Shown here: piece after piece, positions 43,711 to 52,752 of the stretch
Numbering within the stretch: position 1 is the stretch's first letter
Layout: every line of letters starts with the position of its first letter
Origin: JAMXLO01 sp964427005
GTDB taxonomy: Bacteria > Pseudomonadota > Alphaproteobacteria > Acetobacterales > Acetobacteraceae
Assembly: GCA_964427005.1 (NCBI GenBank)
Contig: CAYRTL010000005.1
Location: forward strand, 31,355-95,354
Length of the DNA: 64,000 nt
Direction of reading: 5' to 3'
Notes under the pieces: generated by a model
Databases searched by the model: none
Told to the model about the DNA's origin: nothing
The model's input: only the letters and a program-made list of their open reading frames with translations
Program-made: the position numbers and the translations under genes

Positions 43711-44931
43711 GTGAAATATCTGTTTGTCCATCAGAACTTTCCCGGTCAGTACCTGCACATCGTGCGGCATCTGGCAGCGTCGGGAGAGCACGACATCGTG
43801 TTTCTCAGCGAGCCGAATACCAATTGGATCGCCGGCGTGCGGACAATTCCGTATCCGAAGCCCGCAGCCGCGGCGATGGAGACGCATATCGCTGCGCGGG
43901 AACTGGACGCCGGCGTGCGGCGCGCTGATGTCGTCGCACGGACTGCGGCCAATCTGAAGGATCTCGGGTTCAACCCTGACGTCATTATTGGCCACCACGG
44001 CTGGGGCGAGCTGCTCAATCTGCCCGACATCTGGCCGGGCGTGCCGCTGCTTGGCTACCTCGAGTTCTACTACTGCACGGATGGGATCGATGTCGGTTTC
44101 GATCCGGAGTTCCCGACGCATCCAGGCGACTACCCACGTATTCGCGCGAAGAACGCAATCAATCTGCTGGCGCTCAATCTGGGAGCACATGCGCAGACGC
44201 CGACAAAGTGGCAGCTATCGACTTATCCCAACTGGGCGCGGGAAATGATCACTCTGCTGCCAGAGGGCGTGCATCTCGATAAGTGCAAACCGAACCAACA
44301 GGCGAAGCGTCGCAACCTCACCATCGGCGAGACGACAATCAAGCCCAACGAGAAGCTGGTCACCTACGTGGCGCGTGACCTGGAGCCATATCGGGGCTTC
44401 CACCTGATGATGCGCGCGGTGCCGCATCTGCTGCGTGCGCGCAAGGACATCCGTATCGTTCTGGTCGGCGGGGATGGCGTCAGCTACGGCATGCCGCCAG
44501 CCGAGGGAACATGGCGCCAGAAGATGCTCAATGAACTCGGCAACAGTATTGACCCGGACCGCTTGCTGTTCGCTGGCCGGATCGAATACGACACCTATGT
44601 GGCCATGTTGCAGCGGTCCGACGCGCATATCTACCTGACTTATCCATTTGTTGCGTCATGGTCGTTGCGCGAGTCCCTCGCGATGGGCTGTGCCGTGATT
44701 GCCAGCGATACGCCGACGGTCACCGAGTTCATCACGCACGAAGACAATGGTCTGCTGACGTCGTTCTTCGATCCAAAAGCGCTGGCGGACAGTGTCGTGC
44801 GCGTGATTGAGGATGCCGCATTGTCGCGGCGCCTGCGCGAGAATGCGCGGAAGTATGCGGAGAAGCATCTCGCGATGACCGATTACCTTGCGGCGTACGA
44901 GGCGCTGATCGCAAAAATTACTGCACGTTGA
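43711..44931 (+). CDS. Glycosyltransferase family 4-like protein (PF12000-type)
   Basis: A 406-aa retaining GT-B enzyme. The N terminus MKYLFVHQNFPGQYLHIVRHLA is the hallmark of the Glyco_trans_4_3 domain. The C-terminal donor-binding half has YVARDLEPYRGFHLMMRAV, IVLVGGDGVSYG and the acidic LRESLAMGCAVIASDTPTVTEF segment. It transfers sugar from a nucleotide donor to an unknown acceptor in the cytoplasm. The GTG at 43711 starts just before the conserved domain; upstream readings overlap the ChW-protein gene. It is the last gene of the secretion/glycosylation cluster and ends 10 nt from the convergent prfA. Confidence 0.88.
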   Translation: MKYLFVHQNFPGQYLHIVRHLAASGEHDIVFLSEPNTNWIAGVRTIPYPKPAAAAMETHIAARELDAGVRRADVVARTAANLKDLGFNPDVIIGHHGWGELLNLPDIWPGVPLLGYLEFYYCTDGIDVGFDPEFPTHPGDYPRIRAKNAINLLALNLGAHAQTPTKWQLSTYPNWAREMITLLPEGVHLDKCKPNQQAKRRNLTIGETTIKPNEKLVTYVARDLEPYRGFHLMMRAVPHLLRARKDIRIVLVGGDGVSYGMPPAEGTWRQKMLNELGNSIDPDRLLFAGRIEYDTYVAMLQRSDAHIYLTYPFVASWSLRESLAMGCAVIASDTPTVTEFITHEDNGLLTSFFDPKALADSVVRVIEDAALSRRLRENARKYAEKHLAMTDYLAAYEALIAKITAR

Positions 44932-44941
44932 AAGGGCCGGC

Positions 44942-45997
44942 TCACTCCTCCGCCGCCAGGCGCGCGGCCTGGTCTTCGGCTATCAGCGCATCGATGAACT
45001 CGTCCAGTTCACCCGCCATGATGCGGTCGATCTTGTATAGTGTTTTGTCGATACGGTGATCCGATACGCGACCCTGAGGGAAATTATAGGTGCGGATCCG
45101 TTCAGATCGGTCGCCGGTGCCAACCTGTGCCTTCCTGTCGGCTGCGCGTGATGCGTGAGCAGCAGCGCGCTGCTGCTCGTACAAGCGCGCACGCAGGATC
45201 TTCATCGCTTTCGCGCGGTTCTTGTGCTGGCTTTTCTCCTCCTGCATAGCGACCACGATACCGGTGGGAATGTGCGTAATGCGCACGGCACTTTCCGTCT
45301 TGTTGACATGCTGCCCGCCGGCACCCGAGGCGCGGTACACATCGATCCGCAAATCGGCTTCATCAACATGCACATCGACGTCCTCGGCTTCCGGCAGGAC
45401 GGCGACCGTGACAGTCGAGGTGTGAATGCGTCCCTGGCTTTCAGTGGCGGGCACCCGCTGCACCCGATGCACGCCTGATTCGTATTTCAGCCGCGCAAAT
45501 ACCCCGCGGCCGGTGATCTCGGCGATGCCTTCCTTCAGGCCACCCAACTCCGTGTCGTTGTACTCCAGGATCTCAAAGCGCCAGCCATGGCCTTCCGCAT
45601 AACGCTGGTACATGGCGAACAGCTCGGTCGCGAACAGCGCCGCCTCGTCACCACCGGCAGCGGGGCGGACTTCCAGAATCGCCGCGCGTTCGTCGGCTGC
45701 ATCCTTCGGCAGCAGGGCAATGCGGATTTCGTGTTCCAGCGCCGGAATGCGTTCCTTCAGATCGCGTAACTCGGCTTCCGCCAGCTCGCGCATTTCCGGA
45801 TCAGCCAGCAGCGCCTCTGCATCGCCCTGCGCGCGCTCCGCGGCACGCAGATCGCCGATGCGGGCCACCACCGGCTCGATGTCGGAAAGTTCCTTCGATG
45901 CCTTCACGTACGCCTCGCCTGAGAGGCCCTGAGACAGCATGTCGCGCAGTTCCTCGGCGCGCGCCGCGATACGATCGAGTTTCGGCGCCAGACTCAT
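44942..45997 (-). CDS. prfA: Peptide chain release factor 1
   Basis: A 351-aa class I release factor. The GGQ motif is in SGAGGQHVNKTESAV, and the stop-codon recognition region includes a PATESQGR segment (the RF1 PxT-type tripeptide) and the surrounding RVQRVPATE. It terminates translation at UAA and UAG. The ATG overlaps the hisS stop as ATGA (45994-45997). In related genomes prmC, which methylates the GGQ glutamine, usually follows; here the glycosyltransferase cluster occupies that place. Confidence 0.96.
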   Translation of the reverse strand: MSLAPKLDRIAARAEELRDMLSQGLSGEAYVKASKELSDIEPVVARIGDLRAAERAQGDAEALLADPEMRELAEAELRDLKERIPALEHEIRIALLPKDAADERAAILEVRPAAGGDEAALFATELFAMYQRYAEGHGWRFEILEYNDTELGGLKEGIAEITGRGVFARLKYESGVHRVQRVPATESQGRIHTSTVTVAVLPEAEDVDVHVDEADLRIDVYRASGAGGQHVNKTESAVRITHIPTGIVVAMQEEKSQHKNRAKAMKILRARLYEQQRAAAHASRAADRKAQVGTGDRSERIRTYNFPQGRVSDHRIDKTLYKIDRIMAGELDEFIDALIAEDQAARLAAEE

Positions 45998-47232
45998 GGC
46001 AGCCGGTTCGCGATCTCCGCCAGCGGCACCGCCTCCTGTTCGCCGGTCACAAGGTTCTTCACCTGCGCCACACCCCGCGCGAGGTCATCTTCGCCGATGA
46101 TCACCGCGGCCCGTGCGCCGATGCGATTGGCGCGCTCCATGCGCCGACGCAGGTTGCCGCGATAGGCCATCTCCGCGCGGATGCCAGCTTGGCGCAGTGT
46201 CTGCAGCAGCTTGAGCACCTCCGCTTCGGCGCCATCGCCAACCGGCACTACGGCGATCGTCGCGGGCGCGGGCGGCGGGTCTTCCAGCAGCATGGCAAGC
46301 CGTTCGATCCCAGCCGCCCAGCCGACTGCCGGGGTGGGCGGACCGCCCATCTCCTCGACCAGGCCGTCATAACGGCCACCGGCCATGACCGTGCCCTGCG
46401 CCCCGAGTTTGTTGGTGATGAACTCGAACGCGGTATGGCCGTAATAGTCGAGGCCGCGAACGATGCGCGGGTTCTCCCGGAACGGCACGCCGAACCGATC
46501 TAGATGCGTCTGCAGTCGTGCGTAGAACGTCGCGGCAGGCTCAGTCAGGAAGCCGGCGATCGTCGGCGCATTCGCTACCACCCGACGGTCGCGTTCGTCC
46601 TTGGAATCGAGGATGCGAAGCGGATTGCGCTCCAGACGAGCCAGGCTGTCCGGCGACAGTTCCGACCGATGCGCGCTGAAGTATCCCACCAGAGCGGCGC
46701 GATAGTCCGCGCGGCTTTCCTTGTCGCCGAGTGTGTTGATCTCCAGGATTGTGTCGCCAGCGACGCCGAGCGCCTTCAGGATGTCCCAGCCGCAGGCGAT
46801 CACCTCCGCGTCGGCCAGCGGTTCGGCAGGGCCGATCAGCTCGATACCTATTTGGTGGAACTGCCGGTAGCGGCCTTTCTGCGGCCGCTCGTAGCGGAAC
46901 ATTGGGCCGGCGTAGAACACCTTTTGCGGCAGCGACTGTGTCAGGCCGTTGGTCACCAAGGCGCGGCAGACGCCGGCGGTGCCTTCGGGGCGGAGTGTAA
47001 TCGCGTCTCCGCCGCGATCCTCGAAGCTGTACATCTCCTTCATCACCACGTCGGAGGTTTCCCCCAACGTGCGTGAAAAGACCCGGGTGTCCTCGAAGAC
47101 CGGTGTGGTCCACTCGTCGAAGCCATAGATCGCGGCAACGCGGCGGGCGGTATCCACCACGTGCTGGTGCCGGCGCTGATCCTCGCCGATCAGGTCGTGG
47201 GTGCCGCGAGCGGGTTGGAGTTCGGTTGGCAT
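45994..47232 (-). CDS. hisS: Histidyl-tRNA synthetase
   Basis: A 412-aa class II synthetase. Motif 2 reads MFRYERPQKGRYRQFHQIGIELIG, and the HisRS-specific RGLDYYGHTAFEF is present, as is AGGRYDGLVEEMGG. It charges tRNA(His). The C-terminal anticodon domain follows with AEVLKLLQTLRQAGIRAEM. The ATG at 47232 gives the conserved N terminus. It forms an overlapping pair with prfA. The vapBC module begins on the opposite strand upstream. Confidence 0.96.
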   Translation of the reverse strand: MPTELQPARGTHDLIGEDQRRHQHVVDTARRVAAIYGFDEWTTPVFEDTRVFSRTLGETSDVVMKEMYSFEDRGGDAITLRPEGTAGVCRALVTNGLTQSLPQKVFYAGPMFRYERPQKGRYRQFHQIGIELIGPAEPLADAEVIACGWDILKALGVAGDTILEINTLGDKESRADYRAALVGYFSAHRSELSPDSLARLERNPLRILDSKDERDRRVVANAPTIAGFLTEPAATFYARLQTHLDRFGVPFRENPRIVRGLDYYGHTAFEFITNKLGAQGTVMAGGRYDGLVEEMGGPPTPAVGWAAGIERLAMLLEDPPPAPATIAVVPVGDGAEAEVLKLLQTLRQAGIRAEMAYRGNLRRRMERANRIGARAAVIIGEDDLARGVAQVKNLVTGEQEAVPLAEIANRLP

Positions 47233-47311
47233 TGCGATGATGTGGTCGCCTCTTGGGGGAGGGGCAAGCTAACCGGAAGCCATGCGAAGGCAAGATCGCC
47301 GTTACTAGGCG

Positions 47312-47340
47312 TTGAGACCGGCGCGTAAAGACACTAGCTT
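47312..47340 (+). promoter_or_regulatory. Predicted sigma70-type promoter of vapBC
   Basis: TTGAGA (47312-47317) and TAGCTT (47335-47340) are separated by 17 nt, the optimal spacing, 25 nt upstream of the vapB ATG. The -35 matches four of six positions and the -10 three of six. The predicted transcription start falls within the palindrome at 47343-47356. Confidence 0.45.
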
Positions 47341-47342
47341 GT

Positions 47343-47356
47343 CCGTGTCTACACGG
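47343..47356. promoter_or_regulatory. Palindrome, candidate VapB operator
   Basis: CCGTGT-CT-ACACGG is a perfect 6-2-6 palindrome overlapping the predicted start of transcription and 8 nt before the vapB ATG, adjacent to the GGGAGG ribosome binding site. VapB antitoxins commonly repress their own operon from such a site. Confidence 0.5.
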
Positions 47357-47364
47357 GAGGCATC

Positions 47365-47601
47365 ATGCCGCTCAACATCAGGGATGAAGATACTAACCGC
47401 TTGGCCGAAAAGCTGGCGGCTCGCATGCATTCGACAAAAACCACCGCAGTGAAGCAGGCGCTGCGTGCCGAACTCGACCGGATCGAGCAGAAAGTCCCTC
47501 TGCGCCTGCGCGTGCGACCGTTGCAGGACCGCGTGATGTCGCGGGCGCCAACCGGGCTGGAGGCGGACAAAGCCTTCTACGACGCGCTGAGCGGCCACTG
47601 A
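47365..47601 (+). CDS. vapB: VapB-type antitoxin
   Basis: A 78-aa protein with an N-terminal DNA-binding segment (MPLNIRDEDTNRLAEKLAA) of the PSK/VapB type and a C-terminal acidic region. A strong GGGAGG precedes the ATG. Its stop overlaps the toxin start by one base. It should neutralise VapC and repress the operon, possibly at the 47343-47356 palindrome. Confidence 0.85.
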   Translation: MPLNIRDEDTNRLAEKLAARMHSTKTTAVKQALRAELDRIEQKVPLRLRVRPLQDRVMSRAPTGLEADKAFYDALSGH

Positions 47602-48002
47602 TGTTTGTGGACGCTTCGGCTGTCGTTGCCATCCTGACGCGGGAGGCCGAGGCAGACGTGCTGGCCGACCGATTGGACTCTGTGGCTGCCAGTATCACGT
47701 CACCAATCGCGGTGTTCGAGGCCGCATTGGCGATTTGCCGCAAGCGGCAAGCCAGCGTGGCTGAGGCACGGGAGGACGTGCGGGAGTTTCTGGAGATGGC
47801 CCGCATCGATTTAGTTGCCGTGATGCCAGTGGATGGCGAAGGTGCGCTGGAGGCATTTGCCCGCTATGGCAAGGGCCGGAACCATCCAGCGCAGCTCAAC
47901 CTTGCGGATTGCTTTGCTTACGCAATGGCGAAACGCCATGGTTTGCCGTTGTTGTTCAAGGGTGACGATCTCGACAAGACTGACATCGCGGACGGACGGT
48001 GA
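47601..48002 (+). CDS. vapC: VapC toxin (PIN-domain ribonuclease)
   Basis: A 133-aa PIN-domain protein. The metal-binding acidic residues are visible: Asp in FVDASAVVAIL, Glu in VFEAALAI, Asp in NLADCFAYA and Asp in KGDDLDKTDIA. VapC toxins cleave tRNA or rRNA when freed from VapB. The ATG at 47601 overlaps the vapB stop (TGATG). The module lies between ispG and hisS, which run in the other direction, and is likely a recent insertion. Confidence 0.88.
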   Translation: MFVDASAVVAILTREAEADVLADRLDSVAASITSPIAVFEAALAICRKRQASVAEAREDVREFLEMARIDLVAVMPVDGEGALEAFARYGKGRNHPAQLNLADCFAYAMAKRHGLPLLFKGDDLDKTDIADGR

Positions 48003-48202
48003 GCCGCTCCGCAGCGGATTCGGCCACTGTCGGGCGTGTCGTCGTTGCGTGCGTAGCTCAGAAAACCAGCCACGTCGCCCTGCGGCAGGTGCGCCCGCGA
48101 CACATGCAGAACGATGGCAGCGTGGTCTTGAGGCAGGTCCAATGCCGTCGTCATCGCGGGCGCCACTGCAACTGGTCGCGAAGATAGACCGCTTCGGCTC
48201 AT

Positions 48203-49327
48203 TCACTCCGCCGCCAGCTTCTCCGCCTCGTTCGCCGCCTTCAGCTCCGCTGCCTTGGCCTCCACCAGCTCGACGATATGGTCCACCATCGAGGCGCCGT
48301 CGATCGTGTGGTCGGTCTTGCCGGCCCGATAGATCATGTGGCGGCCATTGCCACCGCCCGTCAGGCCGATGTCGGTCATCAGCGCCTCGCCAGGCCCGTT
48401 CACGACGCAGCCGATGATCGACAGCGTGATTGGCGTTTCGATGTGCGCCAGCCGATCCTCCAGTGTCTGCACAGTCTGGATCACGTTGAAGCCCTGGCGC
48501 GCGCAGGATGGGCAGGAGATCACCTTCACCCCGCGATGGCGGATGCCGAGGGCCTTCAGCAGGTCCCAGCCGACACGAACCTCCTCCTCAGGCTCATCGG
48601 ACAGCGACACACGGAGCGTATCGCCGATGCCCGCCCAGAGCAGCGACCCCAGGCCCACCGACGACTTGACGGTGCCCATGCGACGGCCGCCCGCCTCGGT
48701 GATACCAATATGCAGCGGATGGTCGCAGACTTCGGCGAGCTGCTGATACGCCGCCACGGCCAGGAATACATCCGACGCCTTCACGCTGATCTTGAAGTCG
48801 TGGAAATCGTGCTGCTGCAGGATATCGGCGTGGTAGAGCGCGCTCTCGACCAGCGCCTCGGGGTTCGGCTCGCCATATTTCTCCAGCAGGTGTTTCTCCA
48901 GAGAGCCGGCGTTCACGCCGATACGCATCGAGCAGCCGTGGTCACGGGCGGCCTTGATGACCTCCTTCACCCGTTCCTGGCTCCCGATATTCCCAGGGTT
49001 GATGCGCAGGCAGGCGGCGCCACTGTCAGCGGCCTCGATCGCGCGCTTGTAGTGGAAGTGGATGTCGGCGACGATCGGCACGTTCACCTCGCGGACGATG
49101 TCCTTCAGCGCCAATGCGCTCTCCTGGTCCGGACAGGAGACACGGACAATATCCACGCCAGCCAGTTCCGCGCGCCTGATCTGCGCCACCGTGCCCTCGA
49201 CGTCGGTGGTCAGCGTATTGGTCATCGTCTGCACACTGATCGGGGCGCCATCGCCCACCGGCACGCGCCCGACATACACGCGGCGCGATTTCCGCCGGAC
49301 AATCTCCTGGTACGGCCGGTAGCTCAT
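48203..49327 (-). CDS. ispG: 4-hydroxy-3-methylbut-2-en-1-yl diphosphate synthase
   Basis: A 374-aa IspG/GcpE. It has RPYQEIVRRKSRRVYVG and SVQTMTNTLTTDVEGT near the N terminus and the C-terminal cysteines in SCPSCARQGFNVI and IGCVVNGPGEA that bind the [4Fe-4S] cluster. It catalyses the penultimate step of the MEP isoprenoid pathway. The ATG at 49327 is the standard start. It follows rodZ by 61 nt on the same strand. Between its stop and vapC are 200 nt with no recognisable gene. Confidence 0.96.
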   Translation of the reverse strand: MSYRPYQEIVRRKSRRVYVGRVPVGDGAPISVQTMTNTLTTDVEGTVAQIRRAELAGVDIVRVSCPDQESALALKDIVREVNVPIVADIHFHYKRAIEAADSGAACLRINPGNIGSQERVKEVIKAARDHGCSMRIGVNAGSLEKHLLEKYGEPNPEALVESALYHADILQQHDFHDFKISVKASDVFLAVAAYQQLAEVCDHPLHIGITEAGGRRMGTVKSSVGLGSLLWAGIGDTLRVSLSDEPEEEVRVGWDLLKALGIRHRGVKVISCPSCARQGFNVIQTVQTLEDRLAHIETPITLSIIGCVVNGPGEALMTDIGLTGGGNGRHMIYRAGKTDHTIDGASMVDHIVELVEAKAAELKAANEAEKLAAE

Positions 49328-49388
49328 CCTGAGGCTCTCCGTATGCTGCGGCGACGTTCGCTAGAATGGGCCTTCTGGCGGCGCGCCG

Positions 49389-50345
49389 CTACTGGGTCGC
49401 AGGGCGTCCCGCCGCCAAAGAGGTGTTCACCGCGGGAAGCTTGCCATCTTTGATCAGGTCCGGATCGAGGGGCAGGTCACGCCGGACCACGCCATTGCCG
49501 CCTAGTAGTCCCGTGGAGACGCCGTCGACCACAAGATCGGTCCCACCTGCATTGCCGGTGGTCAAGAGAAGATTTGGTTTCTGCGGCACCTCCCAGGTTT
49601 CTCCTGGGTGGAGGATGCGGTTCAACAGAACGGAACCCGCACGGTCGCGGACCTGCACCCAGGAATCGGCACTTGCCCGCAGCACAATGCGCGTCTGTGT
49701 TGCAGACGGACTTACTGGCATCGGCGGCGGTGCCGGCACGGCTGCGGCAGCCGCCGAACTGGGCGAGATGCTGGGCACCGGCAATGCCTCGGCCTCCTGT
49801 GTCGGCGGCAGTTCTGCGGCCACCGGGGCTGCCTGGGCCACCGCCGGCACGCGCGTCGCGACAAGCGGCTGGACCGCCTGCTCAGCCAGTGGCGCCAGCC
49901 GTTCCGGAACCTGGATACTCGTTTCGGCCGGTAACCTGCCGTCGCCAGACAGCCGGTACCATCCGGCGTAGGCGGCAATCGCCAGCAACACGCCGAGGAA
50001 GATGACCGCCCCAGCCGGCACACCGCGCTCCGGCACCGGCACCGGGAATGTCAGCTCAGTCTTCTGGTTGACCGTCGCTGCTTCAGCCTTGAAGCGGCGT
50101 GCCAGCTCATTCGGATCGAGACCCAAGGCACTCGCATAAGTGCGAAGAAACCCGAGAGCGTAGGCATTGCCAGGCAGATCGCCGATCCGTCCCGCTTCCA
50201 AGGCCTCGAGATACTGTGGGCGAATGCGGAGCGCCGTCGCGATGTCGTGCAATGACCAACCGACCCGTTCGCGTGCCGCAAGCAAATCGGCACCGGCCTT
50301 GGGCGCGAAGGGGGCGTCATCATGCCGGTCCACGGGAGACATCAT
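49389..50345 (-). CDS. rodZ: RodZ-like helix-turn-helix membrane protein
   Basis: About 318 aa. An N-terminal HTH_25 domain (LLAARERVGWSLHDIATALRI) with the GLDPNELARRF end, one membrane helix (about residues 112-128, AGAVIFLGVLLAIAAYAGW), a proline/alanine linker, and a C-terminal DUF4115 domain (IVLRASADSWVQVRDRAGSVLLNR). This is the RodZ architecture; RodZ links MreB to the membrane and sets cell shape. Start by ATG at 50345 (or 50342); upstream readings lack a ribosome binding site. It lies upstream of ispG as in many alphaproteobacteria. Confidence 0.87.
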   Translation of the reverse strand: MMSPVDRHDDAPFAPKAGADLLAARERVGWSLHDIATALRIRPQYLEALEAGRIGDLPGNAYALGFLRTYASALGLDPNELARRFKAEAATVNQKTELTFPVPVPERGVPAGAVIFLGVLLAIAAYAGWYRLSGDGRLPAETSIQVPERLAPLAEQAVQPLVATRVPAVAQAAPVAAELPPTQEAEALPVPSISPSSAAAAAVPAPPPMPVSPSATQTRIVLRASADSWVQVRDRAGSVLLNRILHPGETWEVPQKPNLLLTTGNAGGTDLVVDGVSTGLLGGNGVVRRDLPLDPDLIKDGKLPAVNTSLAAGRPATQ

Positions 50346-50496
50346 GGCGCGGCTTGCCGCCAGTCTTGATCTGCGTTCTTGCAGCACAGTGGCCCCGATC
50401 ACACGAGCTGGTTGCATTCCCAACGCCCCCTACACTGCCTCGGTTCGCTTGCTCAGTCGAATCGTCTTTGTAGCGATGCGTAAATTAATCATTCTG

Positions 50497-52740
50497 TCAG
50501 ACTGGCAGTCCGTGTTCGCGCGCCCAGACGGCGATCGCTTCACGCAAGCCACCCGAGGCGGAGCTATTCCGGCGGATCGCTGACAGCACCGGCCGGAACG
50601 CTTGTAGGTCTAGTTTTGCCAGCAGTGCCTTGACGGGAAGGATGCCTGATGCCGCCATCGAAAGGCTGGTGAAACCGAGCCCGACGAGAGTCATCGCCTC
50701 CAACGGCCGCGACGCCGCTTCGCCGCACAGCGAGACGGGAACACCCACACCATTTCTGGCCGCGTGCGCCGCGGTAAGAAGTTGCTCGAGCAGGCTCAAC
50801 ACCGGACGCGACAGAAGGTCGTACCGGTTGAACAAGGAGGGCGTGCCTCGGTCAGCGGCAAACAGGAACTGCAGGAGGTCGTTGGATCCGACCGAAATGA
50901 AATCCGCCTCGCGCAGCAACTCATCGAGCTGCCACATCAGAGCCGGCACTTCGAGCATGGTACCGATCGAAAGCCGCTCGGGGGCTGGCCTGATACGCCG
51001 CGCTTCCGCCAGCAGCAGCGCGCGCGCGGCACGGAATTCGGCGACCGTCGCGACCATCGGAAACATCACCGATAGCGGCCGACCGCACGCCGCCAAAAGC
51101 AGCGCGCGCAATTGCCGGCGAAGCAAAGCCGGCCGATCCAAGCCGACGCGCAGCGAACGCCATCCCATCGCAGGGTTCTCTTCTTCAGGTGCGTCGCCAG
51201 GCAGCAATTTGTCCGCACCCAGGTCCAGCGTGCGGAACAGCACGGGTCGATCACCGGCGAGATCCAGCACTCGTGAGTAGCTGGCCGCCTGCTCCGCCAC
51301 ATCAGCAATGGCGCCACGCGCCAGCATGGCGATCTCGGTGCGGTACAGGCCAATGCCTTCCGCACCCGTAGTCTCAAGCTGTGCCAGCTCCAGGTTCAGC
51401 CCGACATTGAGCATCAATCTGATGCTGGCGCCATCGGCGGTGACCGCCGGTTTGTTGCGCAACGGCGCCCAGCCGGCCTCCAGCTCGCTTCTCGCCTCGA
51501 GGGCGCGCACATACGTCGTTCGAACTTCCACCTCGGGCCGCAGAATGAGTTGGCCTTCGTCGGCATCCACGACCGCCTCGTCGCCTGGTTCCGCGGCTTC
51601 CAGCATGCCGCGGGTTCCGCCCACCGACGGAAGGCCCAGCGCCCGCGCCAGAATCGCGGCATGGCTGCCGGCGCTGGCTTCTTCGACCGCGAATGCGACG
51701 ATACCGGCGGCGTGCCAGTCGAGCAGCTCCGCCGGCCCAAGCCGGCGTGCAAGCAGGATGGAGCCGGGCGGCACGCTTGGTCGTTCCGGCTCGCCTGCAA
51801 GGGCGGCAATGAGACGGTTGGCCAGGTCTTCGAGATCACCGAGCCGCTCGCGCAGGTAGGGATCGCTCACCCGGCGCATCCGATCGTGCAGTTCGCTGGC
51901 GACCCGCTGCACCGCCGCCTCCGCGGACAGGCCACCCTGGATCACGTCGGCGACACGCCTCAGCCAGCCGGCGTCGGCCGCAATCAATCGGTAGGCATCG
52001 AGCACTTCCCGAGACGCTGACCCGTCGGGACCATCGCCCAATCCCTCCGGCACGCCGGCAATCAGCTCGTCGAGTCCTCGCTGCATCCGCTGCGCGGCTT
52101 CGTGCAGCCGCGCCAGCTCAGCCTCGGGGTCATCGGCGAGCAACCGTATGGGCCGGCCCCGAGTTCCGTGCAGGACGACAGGTCCGATCGCGATGCCAGG
52201 CACCAGTGCGGCACCGCTGAACGTGCGCGGGACCGTGGCGGCGACACCTTCTTCGAACCCGTCCGATGCGCCGCCGGCGGCCAGTACCTCCGCGAGCAGC
52301 ATCGCGACGGTCTCCAGCTCGTCCACCTCCTCGTCGGCATAGCGCCGCGGATTGCGGTTCTGCACGGCGACCACCCCCAACGTTCGGCCGGCGCGGCGCA
52401 CCGGCACCGCCAACATGGAGGCAAAAGGTTCCTCGCTGGTTTCTGGACGGTAAGCAAATGCGGGATGATTCTGCGCATCCGGCAGATTCATGACCTGCGT
52501 GGTAGCGGCGCACAGGCCGACGATACCCTCGCCGACCCTGAGGCGAGTCCGGCCAACGGCCATGGGATTGAGACCTTCCGTGGCCACCAACTCCAGGATC
52601 TCTCCCGGCCGCGCCGCGTAGATGGAGCAGACCTCGCTCACCAGCTCCGCGGCGACGAGGCGCACGAGCTCCTGGAGGGAAGCGGGTCCGTGCGCCAGCA
52701 CTTCGCGCAACCGGCCCAGCAACCGGCGGGGACTAGCCAC
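50497..52740 (-). CDS. ptsP: PEP-protein phosphotransferase of the nitrogen PTS (EI-Ntr)
   Basis: A 747-aa enzyme. A GAF domain (about residues 1-155) is followed by the PEP-utilising N-terminal domain, the phosphohistidine domain with the active His in SAGSHAAILARAL (His360), and the TIM barrel with GIGLYRTEIAML and SLCGEAASRP. It passes phosphate from PEP to NPr and so to EIIA-Ntr, linking nitrogen and carbon status to potassium and other transport. Start by GTG at 52740. It is preceded by a nested inverted repeat and the nitronate monooxygenase gene. Confidence 0.94.
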   Translation of the reverse strand: MASPRRLLGRLREVLAHGPASLQELVRLVAAELVSEVCSIYAARPGEILELVATEGLNPMAVGRTRLRVGEGIVGLCAATTQVMNLPDAQNHPAFAYRPETSEEPFASMLAVPVRRAGRTLGVVAVQNRNPRRYADEEVDELETVAMLLAEVLAAGGASDGFEEGVAATVPRTFSGAALVPGIAIGPVVLHGTRGRPIRLLADDPEAELARLHEAAQRMQRGLDELIAGVPEGLGDGPDGSASREVLDAYRLIAADAGWLRRVADVIQGGLSAEAAVQRVASELHDRMRRVSDPYLRERLGDLEDLANRLIAALAGEPERPSVPPGSILLARRLGPAELLDWHAAGIVAFAVEEASAGSHAAILARALGLPSVGGTRGMLEAAEPGDEAVVDADEGQLILRPEVEVRTTYVRALEARSELEAGWAPLRNKPAVTADGASIRLMLNVGLNLELAQLETTGAEGIGLYRTEIAMLARGAIADVAEQAASYSRVLDLAGDRPVLFRTLDLGADKLLPGDAPEEENPAMGWRSLRVGLDRPALLRRQLRALLLAACGRPLSVMFPMVATVAEFRAARALLLAEARRIRPAPERLSIGTMLEVPALMWQLDELLREADFISVGSNDLLQFLFAADRGTPSLFNRYDLLSRPVLSLLEQLLTAAHAARNGVGVPVSLCGEAASRPLEAMTLVGLGFTSLSMAASGILPVKALLAKLDLQAFRPVLSAIRRNSSASGGLREAIAVWAREHGLPV

Positions 52741-52752
52741 GGTGCTTTATTT

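Noticed and set aside
48003..48202. Short frames between vapC and ispG considered as genes
   Set aside because: They show no domain or ribosome binding site and have the composition of non-coding sequence.
48278..49453. A 391-codon plus-strand frame across ispG
   Set aside because: ispG on the minus strand is unambiguous; this frame is antisense with no domain.
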